A stretch of 64,000 bases of DNA from Anaerolinea thermophila UNI-1 (lineage in GTDB: Bacteria; Chloroflexota; Anaerolineae; Anaerolineales; Anaerolineaceae), in NCBI RefSeq assembly GCF_000199675.1, contig NC_014960.1:1-64000 (forward strand), in the 5' to 3' direction. Shown one piece after another: positions 26,086 through 33,109 of this stretch. The notes under the pieces are model-generated. The model was not told the DNA's origin. It ran no database searches and saw only the letters and a list, made by a program, of their open reading frames with translations. Position 1 is the stretch's first letter. Every line of letters starts with the position of its first letter. A program made the translations under genes and the position numbers.

Positions 26086-26678
26086 TTCTGGAATGGCTCT
26101 TCCGCGGGCTGGAAATTGCGGCGCTGGCGGCGGCGGTGTACCTGCTGGTGGGGCAGGAATGGCGTCATGGGCTGGTAGCGCTGGCAGTGGTCTATGCCGT
26201 TACGGCTGTGTACATCCTCTCGGTGTGGTCGCCAGGACTGGCGGCGGTGAAACTGGTCACCGGCTGGATGGCGGTGGCAGTGTTGGGCGCGGCTCAACCT
26301 GCCGAGGGCTGGCGCGAATCGCCCCCGCCGGGCTGGGTGGGGACGGCGTTTCATCTGGTCGCCGCCGCGCTGGTTGCCCTGCTGGTGTACTCGGTCGCCC
26401 CGCTGATGGCGCGTTATTTTCCGGTGAGCGCGCCTGTCATGCACGGCGGGCTGATTCTGGCGGGCATGGGCTTACTGCACCTGGGCATGTCCACCCGCCC
26501 CTTCCGCGAGGTAGTGGCATTGCTCACCACGCTGGCAGGTTTTGACCTGCTCTACACCGGTGTGGAACAGTCCATTCTGGTGGCGGGGGTGCAGTCGCTC
26601 ATCACCCTGGGGCTGGCGCTGGTGGGCTCTTACGTCATCACCGCGCCGTCCATGCGCACGGGAGAGGGGCAGGAATGA
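26082..26678 (+). CDS. Membrane protein with NuoK/HyfE-like C-terminal half
   Basis: 198 residues, six helices, ATGA overlap with the gene before. The second half (MHGGLILAGMGLLHLGMSTRPFREVVALL and the two helices after it) has the three-helix layout of NuoK/MrpC/HyfE subunits. The first half has three helices of no clear family and could stand for a NuoJ/MrpB-like piece. It would sit in the membrane beside the two NuoM/N-like proteins. Confidence 0.55.
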   Translation: MILEWLFRGLEIAALAAAVYLLVGQEWRHGLVALAVVYAVTAVYILSVWSPGLAAVKLVTGWMAVAVLGAAQPAEGWRESPPPGWVGTAFHLVAAALVALLVYSVAPLMARYFPVSAPVMHGGLILAGMGLLHLGMSTRPFREVVALLTTLAGFDLLYTGVEQSILVAGVQSLITLGLALVGSYVITAPSMRTGEGQE

Positions 26679-27862
26679 GGCTCTTGCTGATTCACAACGA
26701 TTATCAGCAGTTGGGCGGCGAGACGCTGGCGTTCGACGCCGAACTCTCCCTGTTGCGGCAAGCCGGGCATGAGGTCATCCTCTACCGGCGCAGTAACGAG
26801 GAACTGCGCCATGCCTCTGCTCTGCAGAAATTCTTGCTGGGGCTGAGCGTCCTGCATTCTCCGCGGGCGGTGCGCGAGGTGCGCCAACTCATTCGTACAC
26901 ACCGCCCTGAAGTGGCGCACGTGCATAACGTCTTCCCGCTGATTTCGCCCGCCGTGTACCGCCTGCTGGCGGATGAGGGCGTGCCGGTGGTGCAGACCCT
27001 GCACAACGTGCGCTTTCTCTGCCCCAACGGCTTGTTTTACACGCAGGGCAGGCTCTGCGAACGCTGTAAGAAGGGCAATACCCTGCACGCGGTGCGCTGG
27101 CGCTGTTACCGCAACAGTTACCCCGCCAGCGCGCTCTACGCCCTGGCAATCGGCTGGCACCGCCGCCGGGGGACGTTTGCGCGCATCACCCGCGCCATTG
27201 CCCTGACGCCATTTACCGTGCAGAAGATGGTGGAGAGCGGTCTGTTCCGCGCCGGGCAGATGGAGGTGCTGGGCAACTTCATCCCCGATCCTTTGCCCGA
27301 AGCCCGCTCTGCCCCGCCGGTCAACGGGTACGTGGCGTTTTTGGGGCGTCTTTCCGAAGAAAAAGGGGCGCATTTGCTCATTGAGGCGGCGCGGCACCTG
27401 CCCGGGGTGACCTTCCGCCTTGCCGGCGAAGGGGGACAACGCGCTAGCCTGGAGCAGAGGGCGCGCGGGCTGTCCAACGTGGAGTTTGTGGGGCAAATTC
27501 CCCCCGAACAGCGCTGGGATTTCCTGCGCGGTGCGGCGCTGGCGGTGGTGCCTTCTACGGTTTATGAGCAGTTCTCGCTGGCGGCGCTGGAAGCCATGGC
27601 GTGCGGCGTGCCGGTGATTGCCGCGCGCATCGGCGGACTGCCGTATCTGGTCGAAGACGGCGTGCAGGGACGCCTGTTCACCCCCGGCAACGTTGAGGAA
27701 CTGGTGGAGCGCATCCGCGGACTGCTCGCCGATCCCGCCCAAGCCCATGCCCTGGGACAGGCTGGCAGGCGCACGGTGGAAGAGCGCTTTACCTCTGCCC
27801 GCCATCTGGAAGGGCTGATGAGCATTTACCGGAAAGCCATCCATGGGGAGACACTTGCATGA
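26675..27862 (+). CDS. Glycosyltransferase family 4
   Basis: 395 residues with a GT-B fold. The N-terminal domain is LLLIHNDYQQLGGETLAFDAELSLL, with HVHNVFPLISPAVY near 90. The C-terminal nucleotide-sugar domain has VAFLGRLSEEKGAHLLIEAARHLP and the catalytic-region EQFSLAALEAMACGVPVIAARIGGLP. ATGA overlaps on both sides join it to membrane genes of the complex I type, which is an unexpected setting. Donor and acceptor are unknown. Confidence 0.88.
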   Translation: MRLLLIHNDYQQLGGETLAFDAELSLLRQAGHEVILYRRSNEELRHASALQKFLLGLSVLHSPRAVREVRQLIRTHRPEVAHVHNVFPLISPAVYRLLADEGVPVVQTLHNVRFLCPNGLFYTQGRLCERCKKGNTLHAVRWRCYRNSYPASALYALAIGWHRRRGTFARITRAIALTPFTVQKMVESGLFRAGQMEVLGNFIPDPLPEARSAPPVNGYVAFLGRLSEEKGAHLLIEAARHLPGVTFRLAGEGGQRASLEQRARGLSNVEFVGQIPPEQRWDFLRGAALAVVPSTVYEQFSLAALEAMACGVPVIAARIGGLPYLVEDGVQGRLFTPGNVEELVERIRGLLADPAQAHALGQAGRRTVEERFTSARHLEGLMSIYRKAIHGETLA

Positions 27863-29250
27863 ACGCTCCGCTGATCTGGATTCTCTTCCCGCTATTTTTT
27901 GCCTTCATCCTGTGGCTGGTGCGCTGGCGCGAGGGCTGGGTGATGCGTTTGGGGGTGGTGTTGTGCCTGTTGCTGGCACTGCTGGCGTGGCTTCTGCCCA
28001 TCGGCACGGGCTTCCGCGTTTTCGGCAACCGCTGGGAAATTGAGCCGACGCTGGCGCTGGCGGGGCGTCAACTGGTGGTGCAGAACAACGACCGCCCTCT
28101 GCTCATTTTCGTGTATCTGATCGCCGCGTTCTGGTTTGGGGGTTCGCGCGAGGCGCGCGCGCACCGCTTCATGATTCCGTACGGGCTGGCAGTGGCGGCG
28201 CTGTTGCTGGCGGCGCTTTCGGTTCAGCCCTTCCTGTATGCCGCCCTGCTGGTGGAACTGGCGGTACTGTTGAGCATTCCGCTGGTGGCGCCGCCCGGTA
28301 AACCGGTCGGTACGGGAGCACTGCGCTACCTCATCTTCCAGACCTTTGCCATGCCGTTCATTCTGCTGGCGGGCTGGGCGCTGAGCGCAGTGGAAGCCAA
28401 CCCGGCAAACACTTTCTTCCCCCTGCTGGCGCAGATTTTCCTGGGGGTGGGGTTTGCGCTGTGGCTGGCAGTTTTCCCCTTCTATGCCTGGATGCCGCTG
28501 GTGGCGGAGGAAGCCGATCCCTACCCGCTGGGCTATCTGCTCATGCTGTTGCCCACCACCTTCCTGTTGCTGGGGGTGAGGTACATCAACGCGGTGGCGT
28601 GGTTGAAAGACCTGTCCGCGCTGTGGGAGGTATTGCGTCTGACCGGCGTGGTGATGATTCTGACCGCGGGCGGCTGGGCGGTGTTTCAGCGTCATCTGGG
28701 TCGCTTGTTTGCCTACGCGGTGACCATCGAGACCGGCACCTCTCTGCTGGCGTTGAGTTTGAACACTCCGCAGAGCATGGAGACCTTTGCCATGCTCTTC
28801 CTGCCGCGGGTGCTGGCGCTGGCGCTGTGGGCGCTTTCGGCTTCGGTGATGAGAAGCGGGGGCAAGGGCTTGCGCTTTGAAGACCTTGACCGCGCCGCCG
28901 AAACCTTCCCCTTTGCTTCCGCCGGGCTGGCAACGGCGTATCTCTCGCTGGCGGGCTTGCCGCTACTGGCGGGTTTCCCGGCGCGCTTCCTGCTGTTGGA
29001 GGAACTGGCAACCCGGGCACCCCTCAGCGCGGTGCTGGCGCTGGCAGGGACGGGCGGCTTGCTGTTGAGCGGTTTCCGCGTGCTGGCGGTGCTGACGGGC
29101 GGTTATTTCGGTCCGCGCGAGCCGCGCGAGACGCCCTTCCAAGCCATTCTCATCAGTGTGGGGGTGGTGGTGTTGATTTTGCTGGGCTTCCTGCCGCGCC
29201 TGCTTTTCCCTGCTATGCTGGGGCTTGTGCCTGCTATTCTCATGCCGTAA
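27859..29250 (+). CDS. Proton-conducting-transporter-like membrane protein (NuoN/MrpD type)
   Basis: 463 residues and about 12-14 helices. VFPFYAWMPLVAEEADPYPLGYLLMLLP near 205-235 matches the 'F-H-x-W-x-P' and following acidic region of NuoL/M/N, although His is replaced by Tyr. LAGLPLLAGFPARFLLL near 355-372 matches the second conserved loop. It is better preserved than the copy at 24487. No NADH or hydrogenase module gene is present. It overlaps the glycosyltransferase stop by ATGA and is the last gene of this operon. Confidence 0.7.
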   Translation: MNAPLIWILFPLFFAFILWLVRWREGWVMRLGVVLCLLLALLAWLLPIGTGFRVFGNRWEIEPTLALAGRQLVVQNNDRPLLIFVYLIAAFWFGGSREARAHRFMIPYGLAVAALLLAALSVQPFLYAALLVELAVLLSIPLVAPPGKPVGTGALRYLIFQTFAMPFILLAGWALSAVEANPANTFFPLLAQIFLGVGFALWLAVFPFYAWMPLVAEEADPYPLGYLLMLLPTTFLLLGVRYINAVAWLKDLSALWEVLRLTGVVMILTAGGWAVFQRHLGRLFAYAVTIETGTSLLALSLNTPQSMETFAMLFLPRVLALALWALSASVMRSGGKGLRFEDLDRAAETFPFASAGLATAYLSLAGLPLLAGFPARFLLLEELATRAPLSAVLALAGTGGLLLSGFRVLAVLTGGYFGPREPRETPFQAILISVGVVVLILLGFLPRLLFPAMLGLVPAILMP

Positions 29251-29328
29251 AGGACATGCTTGTGCCGCCGCAAGCGAGCGGGGCGATGCGTCCATCCCGC
29301 TCGCTTCGGCAGGCTTGGCGCACGGACG

Positions 29329-29420
29329 GCGTACCCCGAGCCTGCCGAGGGGTACGCTGGCTTCAACAGGCTCAGCCAGCGGCTTCGACAGGCTCGGTTT
29401 CGACAGGTTCAGCCTTCGCC
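29329..29420. repeat. Dispersed repeat text (CGAGCCTGCCGAGGGG / TTCGACAGGCTC)
   Basis: GCGTACCCCGAGCCTGCCGA (from 29329) occurs again near 30337. It is followed by three copies of TTCRACAGGYTC near 29363, 29382 and 29398. These are the 'GAGCCTGTCGAAG' intergenic repeats known from many bacteria. No gene is seen in 29251-29437. Confidence 0.6.
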
Positions 29421-29437
29421 AATGGCTTTGGCGCGGC

Positions 29438-30217
29438 TCAGGCGAGTTTCTTCAGGGGGAGCATCTGGAGGAAGACCTGAATCTGCTCATCCCAGTACTT
29501 CCACGAGTGATCGCCCGGACCTTCGCGGTAGGTCAGCGGCAGTCCCAGTTTCTCCGCATGGTCGCGGAAGAGATGGTTGGCGGGCAACAGGAAATCCTCG
29601 GTGCCGCACCAGGCGTACAGGGTGGGCAGGGGCTTGCCGGAGGCTTTGGCTTGTTCCGCCAGCGCAAACAGGTCGTTGGCGCTTCCCTGGTACTCATCCA
29701 GCGAGCCGAAGATGCGATTCAGTTCCGCCTGCCACTCGGGGGTGGGGTCCTGATATGCCAGCGCCATGTGCAGGGCGCCCGAGAAACTGGCGGCGGCGGC
29801 AAAGCGTTCGGGGTGCGAGAGGGCTAATTTGAACGAGCCATACCCGCCCATGGACAAGCCGGCAACGAAGTTGTCCTCGCGTTTGTCCGAGAGGGGAAAG
29901 AGCGAGCGCATCACATAGGGCAGTTCCTCGGAGACATACGTCCAGTAGCGGTAACCGGCTTTCATGTCGGTGTAGAAACTGCGGTGCACCGCCGGCATGA
30001 CCACGGCGAGGTCGTATTCCTCCACATAGCGTTCGATGGAAGTGCGCCTCTGCCAGATGGTGTGGTCGTCCGAGAGACCGTGAAGCAGGTAAAGGGTGGG
30101 GTGGCGGGAATCGTCGCGCGTGCCCGTGCCTTTCCAGGGGCGCAGGGGCAGGATGACGTCCACTTCCACGCACAACTGCAGGGCTTGAGAGAAGAAATCA
30201 GCATGAATGAGCGGCAT
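29438..30217 (-). CDS. Esterase, tributyrin-esterase/EstA-like alpha/beta hydrolase
   Basis: 259 residues from the ATG at 30217, with AAGGAGGT before it. Catalytic triad: Ser122 in GLSMGGYGS, Asp208 in WCGTEDFLLP and His237 in GPGDHSWKYWD. YLLHGLSDDHTIWQRRT near 43-59 is the oxyanion-side loop of esterase D/EstA proteins. There is no signal peptide, so it is cytoplasmic. It would hydrolyse short-chain or sugar esters. It is monocistronic. Confidence 0.88.
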   Translation of the reverse strand: MPLIHADFFSQALQLCVEVDVILPLRPWKGTGTRDDSRHPTLYLLHGLSDDHTIWQRRTSIERYVEEYDLAVVMPAVHRSFYTDMKAGYRYWTYVSEELPYVMRSLFPLSDKREDNFVAGLSMGGYGSFKLALSHPERFAAAASFSGALHMALAYQDPTPEWQAELNRIFGSLDEYQGSANDLFALAEQAKASGKPLPTLYAWCGTEDFLLPANHLFRDHAEKLGLPLTYREGPGDHSWKYWDEQIQVFLQMLPLKKLA

Positions 30218-30296
30218 CGTGAACCTCCTTGTAAGAGAATTGTACACGAAAACCGAATCCGTGGGCGGCACACCCCGCTCGGGGGATATGCATAGA

Positions 30297-30368
30297 TGCC
30301 GCCGCCAGGACGCAAAGCGCGCGAAGAAAAGATGGGGCGTACCCCGAGCCTGCCGAGGGGGACGCTGG
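30297..30368. repeat. Dispersed repeats before the PIG-L gene
   Basis: CGCCAGGACGCAAAGCGCGCGAAG near 30304-30327 belongs to the 'GACGCAAAGG...GCGAAG' family. It is followed by a second copy of the CGTACCCCGAGCCTGCCGAG element. The rest of 30272-30532 shows nothing definable. Confidence 0.55.
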
Positions 30369-30532
30369 TTTTGACACGCTCGGCTTTGGCATGGTTGGGC
30401 AGGCTCACCATGCGCGGCTCAGCCTTTGGCATGGACTGGCTGACTCGGACGGGCGTATCTTCCCCGCCTCTCTAACTTGACGGCGCGGCTGTTTTTAAGC
30501 AAAATTCTCAAAGACATTCCCTCTTTTTTCTC

Positions 30533-31273
30533 ATGGAGGCTTCGTTGCACTGGATTTATCTCTCCCCGCACTTTGACGATGCCGTGCTTTCCTGCGGCGG
30601 GATGATTGTCGAACAGACCCGCCGCGGCGAGCGCGTGGAAATCTGGACGGTGTGCGGCGGCTTCTCCGACCGCAACCGTCCCCTGCCGCCCTTTGCCCGG
30701 CAGATGCACGAGGAACTGGGCGTGGGGGCGAATCTGGTCTCTCTGCGCCGCGCCGAGGATCGGACTGCCTGCGCGCTCATCGGGGCATCCGTGCGGCACG
30801 GCATGCTCCCCGACTGCATCTACCGCTTCCTGCCCGACGGTTCGCCGCTCATCCGGCGCAGTGAGGATTTGTGGCTTCCCGTCCATCCCGCCGAGATGGA
30901 TCTGGCGGTGCGCCTGCGGCGCAATTGGGCGAGCCGTATCCCGCGCGATGCGCAGGTGGTGGCGCCGCTGTCCTACGGCAACCATGTGGATCACCGCCTG
31001 ACGCGCATGGCGGCGGAGGGCTTGGACCGTCCGCTGTGGTACTACGCCGATTTCCCTTACGCTCAATGGCACAACCTGCCGCTGGATGCGGGTTTGCCCG
31101 AGGAGCGCATCCTGCGCGTGGAGGTGGGCGCCGAGGCGCTGGCGCGCTGGCAGGATGCCATTGCCGCCTACACCTCGCAGGTGGAGCGCCTGTTTGGCAG
31201 TGAGGCGGGCATGCGCGAGCAGGTGGAGGCGTTTTATCGGCGCGGCGGCGGGACGTTCTTATGGCGGAGGTGA
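30533..31273 (+). CDS. PIG-L (LmbE-like) deacetylase
   Basis: 246 residues. The zinc site SPHFDDAVLSCGG has H13, D15 and D16, and a further HVDHRLTR near 150 supplies the third ligand, as in GlcNAc-PI de-N-acetylases, BshB and MshB. It would remove an acetyl group from an amino-sugar-containing lipid, thiol or polysaccharide. ATGGAGG at the start has no clear ribosome site upstream. It is separated from the next operon by 197 bp of plain text. Confidence 0.88.
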   Translation: MEASLHWIYLSPHFDDAVLSCGGMIVEQTRRGERVEIWTVCGGFSDRNRPLPPFARQMHEELGVGANLVSLRRAEDRTACALIGASVRHGMLPDCIYRFLPDGSPLIRRSEDLWLPVHPAEMDLAVRLRRNWASRIPRDAQVVAPLSYGNHVDHRLTRMAAEGLDRPLWYYADFPYAQWHNLPLDAGLPEERILRVEVGAEALARWQDAIAAYTSQVERLFGSEAGMREQVEAFYRRGGGTFLWRR

Positions 31274-31458
31274 GGGGATATATCAGGAGGTTGGGATTCC
31301 GCCGCAGACCCCGCATCGGAGGATGAAGCCGTCCGATAAGTTGCCGGAGTTTCTGGCGCTGTCCTGCCCGTCCAGCCACGGGGACAGGGTGAACGTTTGA
31401 TCAACTCTGCTCTGACCCAAGCGGATAAAAAATCTCCAACACGGGATTCAACTTGTGC

Positions 31459-31470
31459 TATACTCTTACT
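31459..31470 (+). promoter_or_regulatory. Leaderless-type -10 box of the eight-gene operon
   Basis: TATACT at 31459-31464 lies 6 nt before the ATG at 31471; no ribosome site is present. Expected transcription start coincides with the ATG. Confidence 0.55.
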
Positions 31471-31725
31471 ATGCAGGCATATCGTGCGTACTGGCATGCC
31501 TGGGCGCAAACCTTGCAACGTTGGGGTTTAAACGAGTTTGCCGCCGCCCTGCTGGAAGGCGCCGCGCCGCTCTCCATTCTGATGGGGCAGGTCATCACCC
31601 TGAGCCAGCCTTTGCTGGGGGCATGGGTGTCCACGGAGAAACTGGAGGCGCTGGCGCATCTGTGCGAAGATGACGAAGAGAGAATTGCCTTTGCTTCATT
31701 CTTACGGGAGGAAAACACCACGTGA
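31471..31725 (+). CDS. Small hypothetical protein, 84 aa, operon leader
   Basis: Begins MQAYRAYWHAWAQTLQRWGLNEFAAALLEGA. It is helical, mildly amphipathic and has no membrane segment strong enough to call. Its last codons overlap the GTG of the next gene (GTGA), so translation is coupled. No family is recognised. It heads an operon of membrane proteins, a zinc-ribbon protein and an ASKHA ATPase. Confidence 0.68.
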   Translation: MQAYRAYWHAWAQTLQRWGLNEFAAALLEGAAPLSILMGQVITLSQPLLGAWVSTEKLEALAHLCEDDEERIAFASFLREENTT

Positions 31726-32477
31726 TCTGGCTTGAATCCATCCTTGGGCTTGGGCTGGTACTGCTGGCTGGCGCCCTGACCCTGATTCTTTCCCTGCCTG
31801 CCCTGCGCAAACGCAAAGTGGTCCTGCGCACCATCCCTGCCTTACAGCGCGCGCGCCGCGCCCTGGGGCTTTCGGTGGAGGATGGCTCGCGCATTCACCT
31901 CTCCATTGGCAAAGCCAGTATCTTCAGCCCGACCAACGCCTCGGCGCTGGTGGGCTTGAGCACGCTGGAGCGCGTGGCGCAGTTGAGTCTGGTCAGCGAC
32001 CGCCCGCCGGTAGCCACCAGCGGCGAAGGGACGCTTACCGTGCTCAGTCAGGACACCCTGCAAGCCGCCTACCGCATTGCCAACGTGCCCGAACAGTACG
32101 ACCCCGAACGCGGACGTCTGACCGGCGCTACCCCCATGTCGTACACTGCCGCGGCACTGCCGGTCATCCATCAGGAACGTATCTCTGCCAACCTGTTTGT
32201 GGGCAATTTCGGTCCCGAAGTCGGCTTGATGGCTTCGGCATCCGAACATGAGAACGCCTTCTCGCTGGGCGCTTCCGACGCGCTGGATGCGCAGTCGGTG
32301 CTGTACGTCACTGCCGAGGAAACCCTGATTGGCGAAGAACTGTTTGCCGTCCCGGCGTACCTGCAAGCCGGTTCCATTTACCAGACCAGCCTGCGCGTGC
32401 AGGACATCCTGCGCTGGGTGGTCATCGGGTTGATGGTGCTCTCGGCAATTCTTGGACTGGCGGGAGTGAGCCTATGA
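31722..32477 (+). CDS. DUF6754-like bitopic membrane protein
   Basis: 251 residues, GTG start with GGGAGGAAAA ahead. One helix at about 3-27 and one at about 228-249 enclose a roughly 200-residue soluble domain with LGLSVEDGSRIHLSIGKASIFSPTNASALVGLSTLERV and a later ISANLFVGNFGPEVGLMA. I associate this text with the uncharacterised DUF6754 family of Chloroflexota, but that is from memory. Overlaps the genes on both sides. Confidence 0.65.
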   Translation: MIWLESILGLGLVLLAGALTLILSLPALRKRKVVLRTIPALQRARRALGLSVEDGSRIHLSIGKASIFSPTNASALVGLSTLERVAQLSLVSDRPPVATSGEGTLTVLSQDTLQAAYRIANVPEQYDPERGRLTGATPMSYTAAALPVIHQERISANLFVGNFGPEVGLMASASEHENAFSLGASDALDAQSVLYVTAEETLIGEELFAVPAYLQAGSIYQTSLRVQDILRWVVIGLMVLSAILGLAGVSL

Positions 32478-33106
32478 GATCTCCGGTGATGACGGCTCTG
32501 GCAATTGCGGCGGGGTTGATTGTCCTGCTGGGCTATCTCATCCCGCCGGAGTGGACTTCTCTGGCGTACATTCAGGCGGTGCGCGCCGTCTTTATCGGCT
32601 GGGCGGTAGTGCTGGCGGGGATTGCCGCCTGGGTGGGGGTGATTCACCTCTTCCTCACCCACCTGCGCCGCATGAGCGCCCGCCGCGAAGCAGACCGTTA
32701 CAGTGTGCTGGTGGTGCTGGCGTTCCTGGCAACGGCTGTTGCCGGGATGATTCTCACGCCCGCCGATCCGGGCTTCCAGCAAGCCGTGCTGGCAATTCAG
32801 GTGCCGGTGGAAGCCACCCTGCTGGGCTTGCTGGCGGTGACGCTGGTCTTTGCCAGCATGCGCCTCTTTCAGCGCCGCAAGGGGGTGATGGCGATTGTCT
32901 TTGTGGTTTCGGTGGTGTTTTTCCTCTTGCTGGGCGCGGGTTTGCTCATGCCCCTGCAACAAACGCCCCTGCTGGGCGGGCTGATTGGCTTTTTCGAGCG
33001 CCTGCCCATCGCCGGGGGACGGGGCATTTTGATTGGCATCGCCCTGGGCAGTCTGATGACCGGACTGCGCATCCTGCTGGGCGCTGACCGCCCGTACAGT
33101 GGGTAA
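32474..33106 (+). CDS. Polytopic membrane protein, 210 aa, function unknown
   Basis: Six predicted helices (about 8-25, 38-62, 78-97, 108-128, 137-158, 180-200) with a basic loop LRRMSARREADRYS. ATGA overlap with the gene before. No transporter motif is recognised. Likely forms a membrane complex with the DUF6754-like and zinc-ribbon proteins of this operon. Confidence 0.72.
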   Translation: MRSPVMTALAIAAGLIVLLGYLIPPEWTSLAYIQAVRAVFIGWAVVLAGIAAWVGVIHLFLTHLRRMSARREADRYSVLVVLAFLATAVAGMILTPADPGFQQAVLAIQVPVEATLLGLLAVTLVFASMRLFQRRKGVMAIVFVVSVVFFLLLGAGLLMPLQQTPLLGGLIGFFERLPIAGGRGILIGIALGSLMTGLRILLGADRPYSG

Positions 33107-33109
33107 CCT

